Shown in pieces: positions 21,551-32,280 of a DNA stretch of 64,000 nucleotides (its first letter is position 1; each line of letters starts with the position of its first letter). Under the pieces are notes generated by a model. The model was not told the DNA's origin. It saw nothing but the letters and a program-made list of their open reading frames with translations, and ran no database searches. The position numbers and the translations under genes were made by a program. This DNA comes from Erigeron canadensis (Eukaryota > Streptophyta > Magnoliopsida > Asterales > Asteraceae). The stretch covers positions 2,108,001 through 2,172,000 of the forward strand of contig NC_057764.1 of NCBI RefSeq assembly GCF_010389155.1, in the 5' to 3' direction.

Positions 21551-23018
21551 GAGTTAATTACTGAAATGGTACCTAACGTTTGTGCCATATTACTGATTTT
21601 ATACATTTCCTTTCGAAATTACGCTTATCATACCCAACGTATGCAAATCTCCACTCGGACCATACCGGAGGCTAACGCCGTCACGTGGCCGTTAAAAACC
21701 CCCCACGTGACTTACACGTGAGGGGGTAGAGATGTAATATCACGTTTCTTAATTACCTAAATGGTACCTAACGTTTACACGACATTACTGGTTTCATATC
21801 TAATGTTTCTTAATTACTTAAATGATATCTAATGTTTAGTTATTAACTTTTTTTTTTTTAATTTTTTTTATTTTGAAAGGTGAATTCCGTTTTAAATCAA
21901 TGTTTTAAAAACTGGTATTTTAGTCATATTGGTCTGAAAAAATTTCCGGTATTATCGGTATTACCGAAAATACTGGCCAATACGACTGTTTTTAATTTGT
22001 TTAATTTTTTTTTTTATGAAAATTTTTCAAAACTTGTTACAATTTAACAAAAATAGTCAAAATGTACTTACAATCCAGTCAAAAATAATACAAAATAGGT
22101 TTTTCATAACAAAATATAAGTTTAAAGTTCACAAATAACCAAAAATAACAATAAAGTATCATAAAAACAATTTAAAAAAATTTCAAATTTTCTTTTTCGA
22201 AAATACCGGAAATACCGCAATGGTAATACCGGAATATTCCAGGAATACCGGTCAGTATTTACTGCGACACGAAGCTTAAAGCAATGTTTTAAATACTGGT
22301 AAATACTGACCGATATTTCTGGTATTCCTGGATATTTCTGGTATTACCGTTGCGGTATTCCCAACATTTCCAAAAAACAAAATTTGAATTTTTTATAAAA
22401 CTATTTTTATGATACTTTATTGCTATTTCTGGTTAATTGTGAATTTTAACTTATCTTTTGTTATAAAAAAACCCTATTTCGTATTCTTTTTGACTGGATT
22501 ATAAGTGCATTTTGACTATTTTCGTTCAATTGTAACAAGTTTTGAAAAATTTTCATAAAAGAAAAATTAAACAAATTAAAAACAGTCGTACCAGCCAGTA
22601 TTTTCTGTAATACCTATAACACCAGAAATTTTTCCACATCAGTATGACTAAAATACCAGTTTTTAAGACATTGGATTAAACCGAAATTCATCTTTCAAAA
22701 TAAAAAAATTTTAAAAAAATTAATAAATAAACATTAGGTACCATTTAAGTAATTAAAAAACATTAGGTATGAAACCAACAATATCGTGCAAACGTTATGT
22801 ACCATTTAAGTAATTAAGAAACGCGATATTACATCTTTACCCCTCACACGCAAGTCACGTGGGGGGGGGGGGGGTTAACGGACACGTGCGGCGTTAGCCT
22901 CCAGTATGGTCCGAGTGGAAATTTGCATACGTTGGACATGATCAGCGTAATTTCGAAAGGAAAGGTATGAAACTAGTAATATAGTTCAAACGTTAGGTAC
23001 CATTTCAGTAATTAACTC
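21551..23018. mobile_element. Foldback MULE, 1.47 kb, nearly a complete hairpin
   Basis: The ends gagttaattactgaaatggt are inverted, with a perfect 9-bp duplication taattttaa (21542-21550 and 23019-23027). Unlike an ordinary MULE, the inverted similarity continues through almost the whole element to a loop at about 22262-22299. The innermost arm words are gtcagtattta (22251-22261) and taaatactgac (22300-22310). Arms are about 710 bp. No coding sequence is present. The left arm carries a ccccccacgtgac block that in the right arm has become a run of G at about 22860-22875. Confidence 0.85.
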
Positions 23019-23540
23019 TAATTTTAATATCGTCAATGTTAGTAAATTATAATTCAAGTTTGAGGCATCTATTTGTCAAAAAATTATGTCTTTGTAATCT
23101 TTAAGTTACATATACAAACATTTATATTTCAATTTTAAATTAAAAACTAAACGATAAAAAATATTGTAGCAATTGTAAGATTTAATAAAAGTTTTGTTGC
23201 TTTTCTAACAAATTTCCTGAGGTGCGCAATCAAAACTCAAAAGTGTTATAATTATCAATTAAATAAATTTCGAAGTGCACTTAGCCACATGAGCAAATAC
23301 TTTACACCGCAGCTTATTGGGGCGGTGAACAAAATAGTAGCTTATTATATTTCCACTTTCATCTTTATATTCTTCCCTTTTCTATTATTCTCTACAATTC
23401 CACTTTAAATGTCTTTAAAAAGTTACCTAGGCACTGCTATGGAATCAAAGATCACTTATATATTTATATAAACCAATTGTTAAATATTAAAGGATATTGA
23501 ACCAATAACACTCGGTTTCAAAAATACAATATCTACGTGT

Positions 23541-23664
23541 TCGAGGTGTATAACCCCCCTACCGAATAGATTGAATCAAATAAGATGTACCATCTTATTT
23601 GGTTAAATAAATGGAGAAGCCGATCGTGATCGAGGTGTATAACCCCCCTACCGAATAGATTGAA
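23541..23664. repeat. Pair of identical 35-bp direct repeats flanking a hairpin
   Basis: The 35-bp sequence starting tcgaggtgtataaccccccta occurs at 23541-23575 and 23630-23664 without mismatch. Between them, 23578-23600 is a perfect hairpin with 10-bp arms (aaataagatg / catcttattt) and a 3-base loop. The whole lies 144 bp before the Tat element. Origin unknown. Confidence 0.85.
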
Positions 23665-23807
23665 ATAACATAAAATTTCGAAAAATGGACCACTTTTGCC
23701 CTACCAATGTACATCTTTATAACATAAATACATAGTGATATGAAAAATATCAACATGTCTAATAACGTGTCTAATTCATACTTTCATATTATACAATGTA
23801 TGTTATT

Positions 23808-24295
23808 TGATGACATACCCCTCCACCCTCCAGCGGTACGCAGACCCTGACATAATAATGCTGAGATACGAAGAACCGTCCATAACAAAGGCTTCTGCAG
23901 ATATATTAAGAGATAAGAATTACCTCCCTAAATAATCGGGATTTGTCCTTATCATAAAAGACCAGTAATTAAGGAAGTTATGCTCCCGACCTTTTATCAA
24001 GGAAACCCTAGGGCCTGGGTTTCTCCCCAAGTTAAGCATCACATATAAAAAGAAGACACATGATATTTAAAGGACACACACAACGTATCTCTATTGGAAA
24101 CAACCAGCAACACTCTTTAAACACAGCCGATTAGGTCTAAAAGCATAGTCATTGTCGCGATCTCAATCGGACATATATCAATCGTATTCGACTGGCGAAA
24201 AGAGATTCACTCTACCTTTGGGGAATCGCCAACAAAAAACCAAAAACACCCATCGTCCCTTTTCCTAGACCTAATCTCAGTTTGGTGTACAATCA
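23808..24295 (+). repeat. 5' LTR of the Tat element, 488 bp
   Basis: It is closely similar to 31236-31717. The main visible length difference is a 7-bp duplication near the start (cctccac block). The two copies differ at scattered bases, so the insertion is not brand new. Confidence 0.9.
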
Positions 24296-24297
24296 TT

Positions 24298-24313
24298 TGA
24301 CACCATCTGTGGG
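24298..24313 (+). other. Primer-binding site of the Tat element
   Basis: tgacaccatctgtggg lies directly after the 5' LTR. It looks like a decayed form of tggcgccgtctgtggg, the primer site common in Tat/RIRE2-type elements (recalled). Confidence 0.6.
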
Positions 24314-24369
24314 ACGTCTCGAAATCAAAAACCTGCGACAAAGATTTTTGTACATTCACGCCGTGAGAA

Positions 24370-24909
24370 ATGGTGAAGAAAAACAAAAACAGACCTCTAC
24401 AAAACAGGAGATCCACCCTGGCGATCAGTCAGGCGACAATCGGCCACTCGGATCCGGTAAGGGCTGAATCAGAAGGCTTTTATTTCCCTCCTCTCGGGGA
24501 AAATAAGCCTTCTAACGAACCTCTCATTATCCAAGCCATGATATTTAACATCGAGGTGCGGAGAGTCTACCTGGACAGCGGAAGTGAGTGCGATGTCATC
24601 TTCGAGCATTGCTTCCTCAAATTACCAGATGCCTTACGAGCCCGAAAATCGGACTCCCGAGGTCCACTGATTGGTTTCTCGGGAGAGCATGCATGGCCGC
24701 TAGTCGAAATCGACCTAGATGTCACTATCAGTGATGGGATACACGAGAGGACTGAAACATTGGACTTCTCGATAGTACGATCTCCTTCGCCCTACAATAT
24801 TCTCTTGGGAAGGACTGCGATGCAGCGGATGGAGGTAGTGCCCTCAATGATCCATAGGCTCGTTAAGTTTCGATCCGAAACAGGAATAGGCACGATTTGC
24901 TCGTCTTAG
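24370..24909 (+). pseudogene. Retropepsin (protease) of the Tat element
   Basis: The frame includes VRRVYLDSGSECDVIFEHC at about residues 63-80. DSG is the retroviral-type aspartic protease active site and the following hydrophobic residues fit the fold. A second conserved block (SPYNILLGRTAM) supplies the I/L-L-G-R motif of this protease. Only about 180 bp separate the primer site from the protease region, so a normal gag (over 1 kb) does not fit and must have been deleted. The frame ends at 24909, before RT. Confidence 0.75.
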
Positions 24910-25125
24910 GAGCCAACAAAGCAAGTCAACGACGTGAAAAGAACAAAAGACGGAGGAACCTCCACCTTGAAGGAACCCCAGGAAGAAGAAAATACGACGA
25001 AGATCGTGGTCAACCCAGACTTTCCAGACCAAACGGGCTCCATAGGTGCTCACCTCTCAAACGAATGCAAGCACAAGCTCCGGAAATTGCTATAGTCAAA
25101 TACGAACATTTTTGCCTGGGAATAC

Positions 25126-25995
25126 ATGGACATGATCGGAGTCCCTAGGATCCTCACGTTAGAAGGAAAACCCTTTGTAACGGAACACCATTTGAATGAA
25201 CGAAAATACATAGAGCCGATCCATCAGAAAAAACGCAGCCTCTCCGCTGATAAAGACAAGGCTGACAGGAAGGAAGTGGAAGAACTACTGAAAGCCGGAA
25301 TAATAAGAGAATCCCCCTACCCGATCTGGATTGTTAACCCGGTAATGGTAAAGAAATGAGACGGGGGGTGGCGAATGTGTGTTGATTTCACAAATATAAA
25401 TAAAGCATGTCCAAAAGATTGCTAACCCCTACCTGAGATTGATTGGAAGGTAGAATCACTAGCGGGACACAGACTGAAGTGTTTCTTAGACGCATACATA
25501 GGGTACCACCAGATACAGATGGCGGAAGAAGATGAAGATAAAACAACATTTTATACAAGTAAGGGGACTTATTGCTACCTAAAGATGCCGTTCGGCCTGA
25601 AGAACGCAGGGGCCACGTACCAGAGGTTGGTTGATAAGCCGTTCGCCACGTAAATAGGAAGAAACCTAGAAGCATATGTCGATGATATGGTCATCAAAAG
25701 TAGGGACGGGGAGGGCCTCATAGAAGATATTCGTGAAACCTTTGGAATCCTCCGAAGAATAAACATAAAGCTCAATCCCAAAAAATGCTCCTTTGGCGTA
25801 GAAGAAGGAAAATTCTTGGGGTACTACATCAGCAACAAAGGTATTCACGCGAACCCATCTAAGGTGAACAAGCTGAAGCAAATCTCAGCACCAAAGACGA
25901 TCAAGGAAGCTCAAAGCTTGAATGGCAAACTCGCCGCACTCAGCTGTTTTCTCTCTCGAGCGCCGACAGACAGCTCCCTTTTTTCAAAATATTAA
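25126..25995 (+). pseudogene. Reverse transcriptase of the Tat element, three in-frame stops
   Basis: One frame runs across RT but is interrupted by stops at 25357-25359, 25423-25425 and 25651-25653. The family blocks are clear: a VNPVMVKK block, a WRMCVDFTNINKACPKD block, HQIQMAEEDEDKTTF, MPFGLKNAGATYQRL and the catalytic YVDDM (25675-25686). The catalytic Asp pair is intact. After about 25990 a frameshift moves the frame into the linker and RNase H region. Confidence 0.85.
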
Positions 25996-26057
25996 AGGGC
26001 TGCACAAAAAACAAGGACTTTACATGGACGAATGAAGCAAATGAGGCTCTGGAACAA

Positions 26058-26996
26058 ATGAAGGAACACATCGCAGATCTACCAACACTCACAGCCCTAA
26101 AACCAAAAGAAACGCTTTTCGTGTATCTGGCAGCTTCGCCTAAATGTGTAAGCGTCGTACTGGTGGCTGAAAGGGATAAGCACCAAATACCGATCTACTT
26201 CGTGAGCAGAGTTTTGCAGGGCGCAGAAGCCAATTATCCGGAGCTAGAAAATCTCACCCTGGCATTGGTTCACGCAGCGTGAAGGTTACGAAGGTATTTC
26301 CAAGCACACCCTATTGTCGTACTATCTGATAAACCGATAAGACAGATACTGCTGAAACCAGAAAAATCAGGAAGGGTGGCTAAGTGGGCAATCGAACTAG
26401 GGGAACACGACATAGAGTTCAGAGCCAGGCACGTAGTTAAAGGACAAATACTGGCCGACTTCATTAGCGAAGTGCACGAAGGAAAGAATTCGATGACACA
26501 TTTTGTGTCATTGGAAGTAACAGGGAATGTTGAAAGCGACACTTGGAAATTGTATACTGACGGGGTCGCTAGCTCCGATGGCTGTGGGGCTGGCCTCATG
26601 CTAATCAACCCAGAAAACAAGGAATTCACCTATGCATTAAGGTTCGAGTTTGAAGTAACAAACAACGAGGCCGAATATGAAGCACTTTTGGCAGGGCTGC
26701 GGATTGCAAGGGATATGAAAATCCGAAATATCCAAGTATATGTCGATTCCCAGTTGGTAGCACGCCAAGTAAAAGGGGAATATGAGGCAAAACAAGGCAC
26801 GACAGAGTCATACCTACAGAAGGTACAAGAACTGATAGAGTGTTTCAGCCACTTTGAAATAGAACACATCCGGAGAAACCAAAACAAAAAAGCAGATGCC
26901 CTAAGCAAGTTAGCATCCCTCACATTCGGACATCTGGGAAAACAGGTACTAGTAGAAGTCTTGAAAGAAAGGTCAATCGAAGAAAAACAAGTATAG
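26058..26996 (+). pseudogene. RT connection and RNase H domain of the Tat element
   Basis: 26058-26282 holds the post-RT connection (LYVFLAAS-like and FVSRVLQGAEANYPELE blocks), ending in a TGA. The same frame resumes at 26376. The RNase H domain includes LYTDGVASSDGCGAGL, NNEAEYEALLAGL, VYVDSQLV and NKKADALSKLA, so all four acidic catalytic residues (D, E, D, D) are present. This is the best-preserved part of pol. Confidence 0.85.
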
Positions 26997-27026
26997 GACC
27001 TTGTCGAGGAAGAAGGGAAAAACTGG

Positions 27027-27630
27027 ATGACTCTCATCTACGAGTTCCTAATAAGTGGGATACTCCCGGCAGATAAAGATGAAACTCGGAAAATAAGGAT
27101 TAAAGCCCCACAATATAAAATCCTCGATAAGAAGCTATATAAAAAAGGGTTCGTCACGCCATGGCTCCGGTGCGCAGGGCCTAAGCAGGCAGAAATGATC
27201 ATTCGAGAGATATACGAAGGAATCTGCGGAGCTGATTCAGGAGCGAGATCGGTTGCTACGAAAGCCATGAGGTTAGGATACTTCTGGCCAACTATGCATC
27301 AAGACTCCGCAGCATTGCTGAAGAATTGTGAAGCATGCCAGTTGCGTGCTAACATCCCAAGACAACCAAAGAACGATATGACTTCAGTCATTTCAGCTTG
27401 GCCCTTCATACAGTGGGGTATCGATCTCATAGGACCACTCCCCGAGGCTCAAAAAAAGAAAAAAAATTCCTGGTGGTAGCCATCGATTATTTCAGTTAGT
27501 GGGTGGAGGCAAAGCCACTCGCCGCAACAAATGGGGATCAAATGAAAAAATTCGTGTGCGAACACATCATATGCCGGTTCGGGATACCCACACGATAGTA
27601 TCCGATAACGGGCCACAGTTCGCGAAAGGA
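27027..27630 (+). pseudogene. Integrase, N-terminal part (interrupted)
   Basis: The zinc-finger region keeps CEACQ, but the expected histidines upstream appear lost (YEGICGADSGA where the family has H residues). The catalytic core follows with WGIDLIGPLP (first catalytic Asp). A frameshift near 27455 in an A-rich run is followed by remnants up to SDNGPQF (second Asp) at about 27600. The gene is then cut by the solo LTR at 27633 and continues at 29274. Confidence 0.8.
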
Positions 27631-27898
27631 GTTGATGTGACTAAATTATACCCATTACCCACATCGTTATTGGCTATTTTACTATATGTTTTAAGTAGTT
27701 TTTGTATGCATTTGGCGCGTTTATGGTGTTTGTTAGTGTTTACAGGTTCTAAACAGGTTACGCGTCCATTTGGTACATTTTCGGATGATTATTGGCCTGG
27801 AAGTGCAATATGATGTTGAGAGATGATTTGAGTGGAAGAAACGGCAAAGTTTGGCAAGTAATCGACATCGAAAGTAGTTGGTTCTGTACAAGCCGTGA

Positions 27899-28162
27899 CT
27901 GCGCCGCAGTGAGGATGCATGTAGCCCACTGCGCCGCAGCCAATATCCTCGGAAACAAATGAAGATTGCCCCACTGCGCCGCAGTGGGGGTCGTAAGTAA
28001 ATGATTGCGGCGCAGTCAGGAAAGGAAGAAAGGAGGTCGTGGATTCATACTGCGCCGCAGTGGTGATCACACGAACCACTGCGCCGCAGTCACTTGAAGT
28101 CAAATTCAAACTATACCTCACTGCGCCGCAGTGAGGGAAGGCTCAACCCCACTGCGCCGCAG
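27899..28162. repeat. Eight CTGCGCCGCAG palindromes with alternating spacing
   Basis: The 11-bp near-palindrome starts at 27899, 27929, 27974, 28005 (variant ttgcggcgcag), 28050, 28079, 28121 and 28152. Start-to-start distances are 30, 45, 31, 45, 29, 42 and 31 bp, so the sites form four pairs with a repeat length of about 75 bp. The sequence between sites is not conserved. The cluster ends 55 bp before the TATA box. Confidence 0.9.
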
Positions 28163-28216
28163 TGGGTGCACGGGAGAATCAGACTTGCCTTGTTTTTGCA
28201 TCGGATTTTGGAGGAG

Positions 28217-28224
28217 TATAAATA
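28217..28224 (+). promoter_or_regulatory. TATA box of the solo LTR
   Basis: TATAAATA lies 55 bp after the last palindrome and just before aaaaccctaggtc. It is the likely LTR core promoter and sets the + orientation. Confidence 0.6.
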
Positions 28225-29273
28225 GAAAACCCTAGGTCAAAAATTTGGCATCAAAAATCTTTCTAGGAGCTGTTCTACAAGGGTTCTTCTTCCTCCAATC
28301 AAGATTATTTCTTAGGCGGATTCGTTGAAGATTCACGGGCACCCATCTAGATCTTATCTACTTATTGTCTTGCATTTTATTTTCTTCAAACGATTGGTAC
28401 ATCATGTTTCTCTTCTATTTTATTCATTATTGTGAATTGATCATGAGTGGCTAAACGTTTAATCATCCACCTTGATGAAACTAGACGGATAATGTGATTG
28501 CAATATTTTTAATTCAAAAAAAGGTTTATTTAATTATTGTTGTTCTGTGATCTTGATGATGTTAACTATTTTCATTAATTAATTTTGATATTGGTTGCAT
28601 ATGATTCTTCGTTGGTGGTACTAGTTGAATGTGTATGTGATTTTAAAACGGTTACTTGTCTATAAGTAATTATCACTAGTTCATAGTATGATAGTGAATA
28701 TCATTTTAAGAAAAGATTAATTTTGTCAACGTGATTGATATCGGTTGGTGGTACCACGCTATTGTCACATAGGTTTCATTGATAATTTAATAGTCAATAA
28801 AACTGATTGATAGAAGAATTGTCTTAGTTTTGGTGGTACCGGCTTGGGTAATTCAACTAGCAGTTAGGTGATTCGATAATTTGTTCTCGGTTGGTGGTAC
28901 CACGTGAGTATCTTAATCTTGTCACGATTATCTTTAAACTCTAGAGAATTTGATCTTCATTAAATCCAATCACATTTGAAGTAGAGGGAAGTCAAGGTGG
29001 ATGACTTTTAATTATACTGTCTGAAGTTTTCTTTTAAATTTATGCAATTATTTTGCAAACCCATTTACTTTATTTGTCAAAAGGATTTTCGAAGCAACAC
29101 CCGTTTTCCAAACCATTTCATGAGCAACTAATCATTTCTCAATCCCTGAGAACGAACTCAGACTTACCTCTTAACTATATTACAAACGATCGGGTTCAAT
29201 GCCCGTGAGTGCGTAGTAGTGAGTTTTTGGGTAGTTTTAGTTTTATAAATTTAAAGCTCGACTTTGCACATCA

Positions 29274-29893
29274 ATTTCCCCGAATTTTGTAAAGAATTAC
29301 AAATAAAACAATCATTCACATCCGTCTACCATCCTCAAGGAAACGGACAAGTGGAAGTAACCAACAGAGAAATAATCAAGGGGATAGAAAAACAATTGGG
29401 GCGAAGTCACAAAGGGTGGGTAGACGAATTGCCATTAATCCTTTGGGCTAACATAACGACACCAAAGCGAAGCAACGGAGAAACCCCGTTCAGCTTGGCA
29501 TTCGGAACAGAACTCGTCGCCCCAACAGAGTTCCAAGTTTCCACCTACAAGATGTTAAATACAGAGGGAAACTCAGAGGAATTAAGAGTAGATTTGGACT
29601 TATTAAAGGAAAGAAAAGAGATAGCAGCCATTAGAGAAGCTGCTTTCAAAAAGAAGATCGAGGGATACTATAATAAACGAGTCAACCCAACGACCTTTAA
29701 AACCGGGGATTATGTTTTGCAGTTGACTAGCGCAAGCGAAAAAGAGTACACTGGGAAGCTGGGACCGACATGGGAAGGCCCATACCGAGTACAGGCATCC
29801 TTTGGGAACGGAGCATACAAGCTAGAAACACCCGAAAAGGCTCCGGTTGATAGGACTTGGATCAGTTCGAACTTGCGGAAATTTTACTGTTAA
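29274..29893 (+). pseudogene. Integrase, C-terminal part, Tat element
   Basis: It continues the integrase split by the solo LTR. FPEFCKELQIKQSF is followed by SVYHPQGNGQVEVTN, which supplies the catalytic Glu. Next come WVDELPLILWANITTPK and the GETPFSLAFGTE block, then a C-terminal domain with LGPTWEGPYRV. The pattern is the usual plant Ty3 integrase. The stop at 29891-29893 is probably the natural end of pol. Confidence 0.85.
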
Positions 29894-30258
29894 GTTTTCC
29901 CTCTTTTAATAATATGTATCAGTTAAGATACTTCTGAAATATTCAAAAAAGAAAAAAACACCCTCGTGGGGAATATAGCATTACAAACAAGTCTAAAAGA
30001 AACAATAATCTCCAAAAAGTTAACACCAGACAGTCTTGCAAGTATCAGGCTACGAGCCTCAATAAGCAAAAGTCCCCTAAAGACAATAAAAGATAATCCA
30101 TTAATTAAACATAGAGGGTCGCAACCTCAAAAAGGGAACAAACGAACAGGGACGCCTGGATAGCTGACCCAGCATATGCAAAATATATGATATGGATAAA
30201 AAGGACAATAAAGTCTATTACATAAAAAGTTCCATACAGACCACATTACAATATAAAA

Positions 30259-30902
30259 TTAATCAAAACAAGGCTTTACGACCAAAAAGTCATAAATATA
30301 GTTGTTGTGATAATTCGCTAGTTTCAAGATAGCCTGGTCAAACACTTCCTTCGCCTCCAGATACTCGGAAGAATGCTCGGAATGAGTAGCAGACATGACT
30401 CCTTTCATCTTGGACGCATTTACCACGACATCAATCAAACTCACTGCCTGCTGACCTGTTGCAAGAATTTCACATAAATGAGGAATCACTTTCTTCACAA
30501 ATGCCCTCACTTCCTCCCGAAGACACATATTATCCAGATCTTTCTGTACAAGTTCATCATGAAGTCTTTCCAAACTAGTACGAAGAGCCTTCGCCTCCAC
30601 ATCTTGCTCCGTCAAACGTTTCTCCAAATCAGCAATCGTGTCAAGTAAACTACTCACCACCAGTTGGGACTCCTTTAACACATCTTGAGAATACTCATAT
30701 TCCCGTCATAAACCGCGAACCAAGAGGTTTTTTCGCTCACTCATCTCTTCAGAGACCAACTCCTCCACATAAATTTACGAGAAGTATTACCGGAAAAAGA
30801 AACAGACGACATACCAACAAGACTCTTCCCCTTCTTTGCGATAACATTTTCAACAGGAACATCCGAAGATCCAACATCCGTTACCTTCCTCTTGGACGAC
30901 AT
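30259..30902 (-). pseudogene. Antisense ORF of the Tat element (coiled-coil protein)
   Basis: It lies on the - strand between integrase and the 3' LTR. The N-terminal part starts MSSKRKVTDVGSSDVPVEN. The C-terminal part, about 140 aa, is heptad-rich (LLDTIADLEKRLTEQDVEA and LERLHDELVQKDLD). A frameshift in an A-run near 30735 and one in-frame TGA near 30696 break it. Antisense ORFs at this place are known for Tat-group elements such as Retand and Grande (recalled). The function is unknown; the visible features are a basic N-terminus and a long coiled coil. Confidence 0.6.
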
Positions 30903-31222
30903 GACTTCAAAATATGTAGTAATATGAACAGGAAATGAAAATAATAATGAAAGAACAGTAAATGACTGCGGTATATTCAAAGGGAAGAAGCAAAAGACTT
31001 ACAAAAAAGGAGGATAACATAGATTTTTAATAAATGACAGTCGCATACCTTTTATAGCAATAAAAGAAACAAAAAACCCTAACCGTCGATCACTCATCTT
31101 GGGATACGCGCACTAACAAGCAAAGAATTTTTGGATTCCATTTATCAAGCCACCTCCCCATGAGTTCGTAAATTGGCAAGAATAGTCTAAGGCAATACTT
31201 ATTTGGCAAAAAGCATCCCCTT

Positions 31223-31235
31223 GGACTGGGGGGCT
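31223..31235 (+). other. Polypurine tract of the Tat element
   Basis: ggactggggggct lies directly before the 3' LTR and is the plus-strand primer site expected at this position. Confidence 0.7.
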
Positions 31236-31717
31236 TGATGACATACCCCTCCAGCGGTACGCAGACCCTGACATAATAATGTTGAGATACGAAAGACCGT
31301 CCATAATAAAGGCTTCCGCAGATAGATTAAGAGATAAGAATTACCTCTCTAAATAATCGGGATTTGTCCTTATCATAAAAGACCAGTAATTAAGGAAGTT
31401 ATGCTCCCGGCCTTTATCAAGGAAACCCTAGGGCCCGGCTTTCTCCCCAAGTCAAGCATCGCATATAAAAAGAAGACACATGATATTTAAAGGACACACA
31501 CACAACGTATCTCTATTGGAAACAACCAGCAACACTCTTTAAACACAGCCGATCAGGTCTAAAAGCATAGTCATTGCCGTGATCTCAATCGGTCATATAT
31601 CAATCATATTTGACTGGCGTAAAGAGATTCACTCTACCTTTAGGGAATCGCCAACAAACAACCAAAAACACCCATCATCCCCTTTCCTAGACCTAATCTC
31701 GGTTTGGTGTACAATCA
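31236..31717 (+). repeat. 3' LTR of the Tat element, 482 bp
   Basis: It is the partner of 23808-24295, with the same TGATGACATA start and GTACAATCA end. It is followed by ttatc as target duplication. Confidence 0.9.
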
Positions 31718-32105
31718 TTATCTTTATCTATAACTGTATGAAGCTCTTAATAATCAAGAATTTAAACACTTGAATAGTGTGAGATTGATGATATGACGAT
31801 TATCAAAAAAAATTTAGTTTGATGTAATGTAAATTGTTAGGTTCTTGACCTATGATAGTATTGGATTATTGGGGATAAATTTGCACCAACAAGACTAATG
31901 TTAATGACTTAAGGAATGAGAAGATCATGAATTTAAGTAACAAAAGATTATGTTTTAGGTTGGTCAGGGTTTTAATAATTAACTATGGTGGCTTTCTTCA
32001 TGTGAAAAGTGAATATAATCGGATGAACTAATTGCTCGTCAATGATCTCATTTGTCGTTCAAGAAAAGTGCAATTTCATAAGGCTATGCGGAATGAAGCG
32101 TTTTA

Positions 32106-32186
32106 TTGCCCAAAGGAACGCCCAAAAAGCGCGTGAAACCCCCCGTGAACACCCGCTACATCGCTCCCAGGAGCGTTCTGGGCAAA
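32106..32186. repeat. Imperfect inverted repeat, possible MITE remnant
   Basis: ttgcccaaaggaacgccc at the left pairs with ggagcgttctgggcaaa at the right, separated by about 46 bp of GC-rich sequence. The block stands out from its AT-rich surroundings. The family was not identified. Confidence 0.45.
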
Positions 32187-32280
32187 AAAATTGTCCACCC
32201 CATTTGATTTTAGACGCCTTTCACTTCCACTTTTCCTTTGACTATAGTACAAGATGCAAACAATGCCATGACTTGATATA

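Larger units (their letters stand above)
27633..29273 (+). mobile_element. Solo LTR (Athila-like, 1.64 kb) inside integrase
   Basis: It starts TGATGTGACTAAAT and ends GACTTTGCACATCA, with the same TGATGTG...CACATCA ends as the LTR at 8852-10913. It carries a palindrome cluster (27899-28162), a TATAAATA box (28217-28224), then ccctaggtc and several ggttggtggtacc words. The integrase frame resumes right after it, so it is an insertion. I see no clear 5-bp duplication (ggagt before, atttc after). Orientation is taken from the TATA box. Confidence 0.75.
23808..31717 (+). mobile_element. Tat-lineage Ty3 LTR retrotransposon, degenerate, 7.9 kb
   Basis: Two LTRs (23808-24295 and 31236-31717) with TGATGACATA...GTACAATCA ends flank a pol-like interior. 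The target duplication is ttatt/ttatc, 4 of 5 matching. The order is primer site, protease, RT, RNase H, integrase, an antisense ORF, then the polypurine tract. That order, the RT/IN style and the antisense ORF place it in the plant Tat group. Gag is essentially absent, pol has stops and frameshifts, and a 1.64-kb solo LTR splits integrase, so the element is dead. Confidence 0.85.

Noticed and set aside
24207..24467. Small frames on both strands near the 5' LTR end of the Tat element
   Set aside because: They overlap the LTR and primer site and match no gag block.
27899..28162. CRISPR-like array of short repeats and spacers
   Set aside because: The repeats are 11-bp palindromes in a plant LTR, too short and with no cas genes. 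The same applies to 45180-45425.
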